From: Bartonella sp. WD16.2
GTDB taxonomy: Bacteria > Pseudomonadota > Alphaproteobacteria > Rhizobiales > Rhizobiaceae
NCBI RefSeq assembly: GCF_002022505.1
Contig: NZ_CP019781.1
Location: 1,083,501-1,147,500, forward strand
DNA: 64,000 nt
Direction of reading: 5' to 3'
The notes under the pieces were generated by a model. It searched no databases. It was given only the letters and a program-made list of their open reading frames with translations, and was not told where the DNA came from. Position 1 is the stretch's first letter; each line of letters opens with the position of its first letter. A program made the position numbers and the translations under genes. This document shows positions 59,700 to 64,000 of the stretch, in pieces.

Positions 59700-60842
59700 T
59701 ACTTTGATTGATATCTTTTTATATGCACACTATTTTTGAATTTACCTCCCTCAAGCATGCTAATTCTTCGTCCATGATTTTTGCACTAGAAACGGTCTTT
59801 TTTATTCCGCTGGGTATTTGAATAATGCGGATTATACAATCCATCAGTTTTCATTGATTTTACTCTGATAATAAAAACCCACTCGAAACACAATAATAAA
59901 CATGAAAATAACTAGAAAATCTTTGGGCTTTAATTCTAACATTTTTGCTGCTTGGTTTAAACTAAACAGCCCACAAGATCGTTTTAAACATTCAAGTATT
60001 ATGCCTTTGAGTTAGATCAGTTAATATGATCCTTGTGTTCACTCGCCGTTGGCAAATGTTTGTTTCTAAGTTATAGAATAGGCATAATACGCTTTAGTGT
60101 TATTTTAATTAATGTAATGACACAAAATAAAGACTCTAAAAGTTTAGAAGTAATTTCATCTATAATATTGTTGTAAGGTAGGAGACTTTATCTACAACAC
60201 AAAAAACAAGGAATATTACGGACAGTAAAAGATATTACTTATACCGTTCCGTCAACAAAGCATTTAAAGCTTCAAGCTTCTTCTTATCTCCAAATGAAGC
60301 ACAAGTTATAAGTTTTACATTTTCCTCGAAAATATTGAATCAATTATTATTGTTATATGACACTTGCATTTCTAAGTGTGTTAAAAATAGCCATCAATTT
60401 ATCCACAGAAACTCTTTTTCCTCCCTTGAGCAACCTATGATCTATACATGAAGAAAACGGGACAATCTTTTTATATCACAGCTATTTATAGCATTAAGCA
60501 TTACTGAGTCAAAAGTTGGAAGAAGAGTAAAAACAACACTTCCAAAAAAATAACTTGATGCCTGCTATCAACGATATCAGAGGAATGTCGCTACATTAGG
60601 AGATCGTGTTGCTCTGCTTGTTCCTAAAAAAATTAAACAACAAAGTGATCTATTGTTAAAATCATTTTGATTATTATATATGACAACACTAAAAGTAAAC
60701 ATATATAAGCTCATCTTGCATAAAAGCCTTAGAATATGTCATAAAGTATTGTCTTTTAAGACAAAGAAAAAATCAATATTTTGTAAATTTTTTGATGTAA
60801 AAATAACATTACGTATTTAAATTGTTACTTTTGGAGAAAACT
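59700..60842. other. Decayed region downstream of the phage relics
   Basis: Over 1.1 kb with no intact gene. One short minus-strand frame at 60235-60342 (NIFEENVKLITCASFGDKKK, then LEALNALLTERYK and stop) looks protein-like but is too short to name. A perfect 7-bp inverted repeat TTGTCTT-TT-AAGACAA at 60749-60764 lies ~80 bases before the Hbp-like gene and may be an operator. Confidence 0.4.
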
Positions 60843-61739
60843 ATGAACACAAAATGTTTAATAACTACATCTATTTTCACTTTAGCTGCAATTTCTTTAG
60901 CACAAGCAGCAGATAGTATAATTCGTAAAGAAAATTATCAAATGGATGTTTCACCAATTGTTAGACCCCCTACTTTTTCTTGGAATGGTTTTTATATTGG
61001 GGGGCAGGTTGGTGGTTTTTCAAGTAAGATTTCTGCAATGAGTCATAGTGATGATATTCCTTTACTGCCTGCTACGAGTAGAGGACCTATAAAATGGGTT
61101 CCAGTTAGTGAAAAATTTTTACCTAAACTTTCTGGTTTTATAGGTGGTTTTTATGCAGGTTCCAATGTTGATCTCAGTAATGGCCTTATCCTAAGCATTG
61201 ATACGGATATAATTTTATCTGCACGAAAAAATACAAAAACTACCGTAATCACTCCCCCATCTAATGAAGGTGTAAATACAGAAGAAAGTGACTTAACAAC
61301 AAGCCAACATCAACGGTCAAAAAGAGCTGCCCAATTAGAAAATACAATTAATACAGAAGAGGCAGAAAAAAACATTATAACATTTAAGTATACTTTAAAC
61401 CAAAAATGGACTGGCGCTACACGGATACGTATCGGTTTTGCTGCTGATCGTATTATGCCTTATATTGCCGGTGGTGTTGCTTATGGACAGTTCCAAAATA
61501 TTCTATCGCTATCAAGCACAAATACACAAGACAAAGAGCTTAATAATATGGTAGATGAAACAAAAACAATGATCGGTTATACTTTTGGTGCTGGTATTGA
61601 TTTTGCAATGACCGACAATGTTATTTTGCGGGCAGAGTATCGTTATTCGGATTTCGGAAAAAAGAAATTTGTTAAAGATAGCCTTGAACTTCATTACAAG
61701 ACTAATGATTTTCGTGCTGGAGTATCTTATAAATTCTAA
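60843..61739 (+). CDS. Outer membrane beta-barrel protein, Pap31/HbpA hemin-binding-like family
   Basis: 298 residues from ATG 60843 (GGAG eight bases upstream). A signal peptide ends near AQAAD. The mature protein shows the Bartonella Hbp/Omp25 pattern: SWNGFYIGGQVGGFSSK, KLSGFIGGFYAGSNVDLSNGLIL, TGATRIRIGFAADRIMPYIAGGVAYG, and the C-terminal strand FRAGVSYKF ending in Phe. Known members bind hemin and fibronectin at the cell surface. A charged ~45-residue insert (PPSNEGVNTEESDLTTSQHQ...) is probably an exposed loop. A terminator follows. Confidence 0.9.
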   Translation: MNTKCLITTSIFTLAAISLAQAADSIIRKENYQMDVSPIVRPPTFSWNGFYIGGQVGGFSSKISAMSHSDDIPLLPATSRGPIKWVPVSEKFLPKLSGFIGGFYAGSNVDLSNGLILSIDTDIILSARKNTKTTVITPPSNEGVNTEESDLTTSQHQRSKRAAQLENTINTEEAEKNIITFKYTLNQKWTGATRIRIGFAADRIMPYIAGGVAYGQFQNILSLSSTNTQDKELNNMVDETKTMIGYTFGAGIDFAMTDNVILRAEYRYSDFGKKKFVKDSLELHYKTNDFRAGVSYKF

Positions 61740-61769
61740 TTTCCCTGTACACTGTATAACCTAACCACT

Positions 61770-61799
61770 AAAAAGCCTTGTTTCTGACAAGGCTTTTTT
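61770..61799 (+). terminator. Terminator of the Hbp-like gene
   Basis: AAAAAGCCTTG (61770-61780) pairs perfectly with CAAGGCTTTTT around a TTTCTGA loop, followed by T residues. Confidence 0.88.
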
Positions 61800-61800
61800 A

Positions 61801-62353
61801 TTTGTTCTACTTTTTCTCTAAAAAATTATCGTATAGTGTAACCATACTTGACATAAAACATATCCTTACATATCGCAATAAATCAAATTTGGGAAGCAAT
61901 AAACAATTTATTTATACCCCACAAAATGACCATCACAAAAATTGCTCAACGCAACCACCAATAAAAATAATAATATATTCTCAGCACACCATACATATTG
62001 TAATATGTCCCCACCATCCATTGCAGTAAGAAAAGCACAACCATTCACAAGAGTTCCTCTTACAAAAACTCTCGCACCTAAAAAGACACAACAAGAAAAC
62101 CCATTACACCGCTATAATACCACACTATTCTCTAAAAAGCATCATCTTATTGATCCTTTTAGTAAACAGATTATTATAAATAATCATGACAATGAGACAT
62201 TTTATTTTTAAGGTTTATTTAAAATGGAATATAATTCTCTAAAAACCTGAAACCATTAAGCATCCCCTTTCCTTCTAACAAGATCTCTCTAGATTGGAAC
62301 ATAAACGCAAATCGTGCGTTGTATATAAAATACTCATCGAAGGAGATAAACAA
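61801..62353. other. Intergenic region
   Basis: AT-rich spacer of ~550 bases. Two short open frames near 61780-62211 lack ribosome sites and have chance-like composition (Asn, Lys, His), so I do not call genes. A GAAGGAGAT ribosome site precedes the next ATG at 62354. Confidence 0.4.
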
Positions 62354-63442
62354 ATGGAAACGCGCATTCCAACAGACACACTATTAAATCCACATTCGCA
62401 AGGAGAAAAAATTGTGGAACCTCAGCGTCCACTATTTCATAGGCCTCTTTCTTGGTCAGCCCTTTTTGCAGGACTAATTACAGTTATTGCTACTTCAATT
62501 TGCTTTTCTTTTTTGCTCGCAGCTTTAGGTTTAGGACAAATTGACCTCTATTCTTCTGCGCCCTTTGGAGGAGTCTTGATGTCTGTTGGCATAGGTTCCA
62601 TTATTGTGATGTTTTTTAGTCTTGCTATTGGTGGTTTTGTTGCTGGTCATTTTGCAAGACAAGCGGGAGCAGCACATGGCTTCTTAACCTGGGCTCTTCT
62701 TATGCTTCTTGTAACACTTCAGACAACTCTGTTCGTTTCCGGAGCAGCACACATGGGGGCTCAAACTCTCTCAAGTGTTGCATCCAGCTCTAAAAATGTC
62801 ATTTCTAGCCTAGGAAAAGGGATTGGCACCCTCTTCTCATCTTCAGACTATAACACTTTCAATAAACTGTTGAGCAATAAAAACAGCCATAAAATTGATT
62901 TTGACAAACTCAAAAACGATTTACGAAAAGTACTCAACGAAAGTAATATTGAAGCCCTTAATCCTGAACATTTGCGAGGTGTTTATGAAGAGAGTTTAGA
63001 TGATATAGAATCTGTTATCACCGCTTTGATGCATAATCCTTCAGGCTATTCTGTTTATCTTAAGCAACTAGGAGATCGTTTATCCAACCGCCTTGCAACG
63101 ATAACAGATAATATTGATCGCAGTGATGTCATCGGTGGCCTTATGAACAACGGCATGACCCAGGCTGAAGCAGAACGCACTGCAGATCATGCCATAACTC
63201 TTTATCAAGCAGCACAAGTAAAAACTGAACAGGCCATCAAAAACTTTAGCCAACAAATTGAAACACTATCTCATCACCTTGAACAAACAGCAAAGAGCGC
63301 CCAGAGCTTTGCAGACAAAGCTATTGGAACAGCTTCTACCATTGGGTGGTGGAGCTTTTTAGGTAGCCTTATCGGTGCTGTTATTGCAACTGTATGTGGC
63401 TATTATGGTTCTAAAAGCCGTAAACATTGCTGCCTTATTTAA
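62354..63442 (+). CDS. Inner-membrane protein of unknown function (PhnA-like hypothetical)
   Basis: 362 residues from ATG 62354, chosen for its GGAGATAAACAA ribosome site; a 20-residue upstream extension lacks one. Two or three helices lie near 35-110 (LFAGLITVIATSICFSFLLAA, GSIIVMFFSLAIGGFVAG, WALLMLLVTLQTTLFVSG). A long central helical region (about 150-310) with coiled-coil character follows (TMTQAEAERTADHAITLYQ-like), and a C-terminal glycine-rich helix (GSLIGAVIATVCGYYG). Homologues occur in Rhizobiales as uncharacterised or PhnA-like proteins; function not known. Confidence 0.78.
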   Translation: METRIPTDTLLNPHSQGEKIVEPQRPLFHRPLSWSALFAGLITVIATSICFSFLLAALGLGQIDLYSSAPFGGVLMSVGIGSIIVMFFSLAIGGFVAGHFARQAGAAHGFLTWALLMLLVTLQTTLFVSGAAHMGAQTLSSVASSSKNVISSLGKGIGTLFSSSDYNTFNKLLSNKNSHKIDFDKLKNDLRKVLNESNIEALNPEHLRGVYEESLDDIESVITALMHNPSGYSVYLKQLGDRLSNRLATITDNIDRSDVIGGLMNNGMTQAEAERTADHAITLYQAAQVKTEQAIKNFSQQIETLSHHLEQTAKSAQSFADKAIGTASTIGWWSFLGSLIGAVIATVCGYYGSKSRKHCCLI

Positions 63443-63492
63443 AAGCTTTTCTTTAAAAAACATCGCAATGGATCATCATTGATCATCACAAC

Positions 63493-63523
63493 AAGAAAGC
63501 TGCTCACTTATAGCAGCTTTCTT
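63493..63523 (+). terminator. Hairpin after the membrane protein gene
   Basis: AAGAAAGCTGCT (63493-63504) and AGCAGCTTTCTT (63512-63523) form a perfect 12-bp stem around CACTTAT. The T tail is weak, so termination is likely but not certain. Confidence 0.7.
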
Positions 63524-64000
63524 GCTCACAAGGAAAAGTTATCTCTAGCATTTTGAACAATAGATTAAGTGTTATACTTTTGAAATACCTACCAACTTAT
63601 AAGATTTTTTTATAAACTCTAGAAGGAGAAAACGCTGATCCTACCACCTTCATTTTTTTGAATGATACAAACGGGAATTAGCTAAAAATAAAGTGTTTGT
63701 AGCTTTATTAGGTGATAGTGTTTAGCCACGCTTTCAAAATGGAAGAAGTAAGTAAAGCTAATAAGAAAGTTTTTCCTCTTTTTTTTAAGTGCTTTTATTG
63801 CCCTGGTAAAATGAGAACGATGGCTAGAACAGCAAGAACTCAATACAGCACGACCTTTGCAAAGTGTAAGACACTTTTTAAGAGATGAAGAACCACAGCG
63901 AGTTTAAGTTAGGTACCGATATCAACACTCACAGCGATACTCTAGTTATCCTTTTTACAAAAAGCCAATAGTGACCTTTCTGACTTTGAGCTCAAACAGA
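63524..64000. other. Unassigned, apparently degenerate sequence at the window end
   Basis: No frame runs through. Short coding-like pieces on the plus strand (for example MARTARTQYSTTFAKCKTLF near 63820) are interrupted by stops. It may be a decayed gene, but no family is recognisable. Confidence 0.35.

Noticed and set aside
61778..62211. Two small open frames after the Hbp-like gene
   Set aside because: There is no ribosome site and no motif, the composition is that of AT-rich noise, and one starts within the terminator.
1..64000. CRISPR array
   Set aside because: No set of short, regularly spaced direct repeats was found; the only long repeats are the flagellin units.

Overview
The window is AT-rich alphaproteobacterial chromosome. 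Gene content points to Rhizobiales and most likely to a flagellated Bartonella lineage (the B. bacilliformis, B. clarridgeiae or B. schoenbuchensis type): a Pap31/HbpA-like outer membrane protein, the sciP-fliJ-ctrA-chpT cell-cycle cluster, DUF1134, DUF1153 and DUF6460 proteins, several flagellin genes, and long AT-rich spacers with gene relics. The species is inferred; no search was run.

Layout. 0-5.4 kb: the 3' end of pth, an L,D-transpeptidase, ychF, a PRC-barrel protein, trmL and cca. 5.6-12.5 kb: a tightly overlapping MoxR / DUF58 / BatA-DUF4159 / VWA-like membrane protein operon. 12.5-18.4 kb: a GNAT acetyltransferase, a metallophosphoesterase, a CDF metal transporter, an orphan small RNA with its own promoter and terminator, a TrmH-family methyltransferase and mnmA. 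18.7-22.4 kb: sciP, a FliJ-like gene, ctrA, chpT and DUF1134. 23.8-26 kb: a DegT-type aminotransferase and a Gfo/Idh/MocA oxidoreductase (sugar modification), then tRNA-Met(CAT). 26.4-33.9 kb: a complete Dpp/Opp peptide ABC operon with two substrate-binding paralogues. 34.7-38.3 kb: tag, xseA, a DUF6460 protein and a small unknown gene. 38.6-42 kb: etfB, etfA and ETF-ubiquinone oxidoreductase. 42-51.7 kb: three flagellin genes. Two encode identical proteins and lie in inverted orientation around proC-like, yraN, rsmI, pyrF and mrp; the third is a tandem direct repeat whose central domain differs. 51.9-57.8 kb: rpmH, rnpA, yidC, engB, a GST, dapB and gpmA. 57.9-60.8 kb: tRNA-Leu(CAG) followed by a decayed phage segment (AlpA-like, YqaJ-like and Bet/RecT-like relics). 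60.8-64 kb: the Hbp/Pap31-like protein, a membrane protein and unassigned sequence.

Main points. (1) The flagellin locus is built to rearrange: a ~1.6 kb inverted repeat flanks ~5 kb of housekeeping genes, a ~1.6 kb direct repeat lies beside it, and divergence is confined to the central flagellin domain. (2) Four otherwise well-conserved genes (dppC-like, a dppA-like signal peptide, etfB, and a small unknown gene) are each broken by loss of one base in a short homopolymer. A systematic one-base undercall in the assembly explains this more simply than four independent inactivations. (3) A ~125-nt stand-alone RNA lies between the CDF and TrmH genes. (4) A perfect 19-bp palindrome lies upstream of ctrA.
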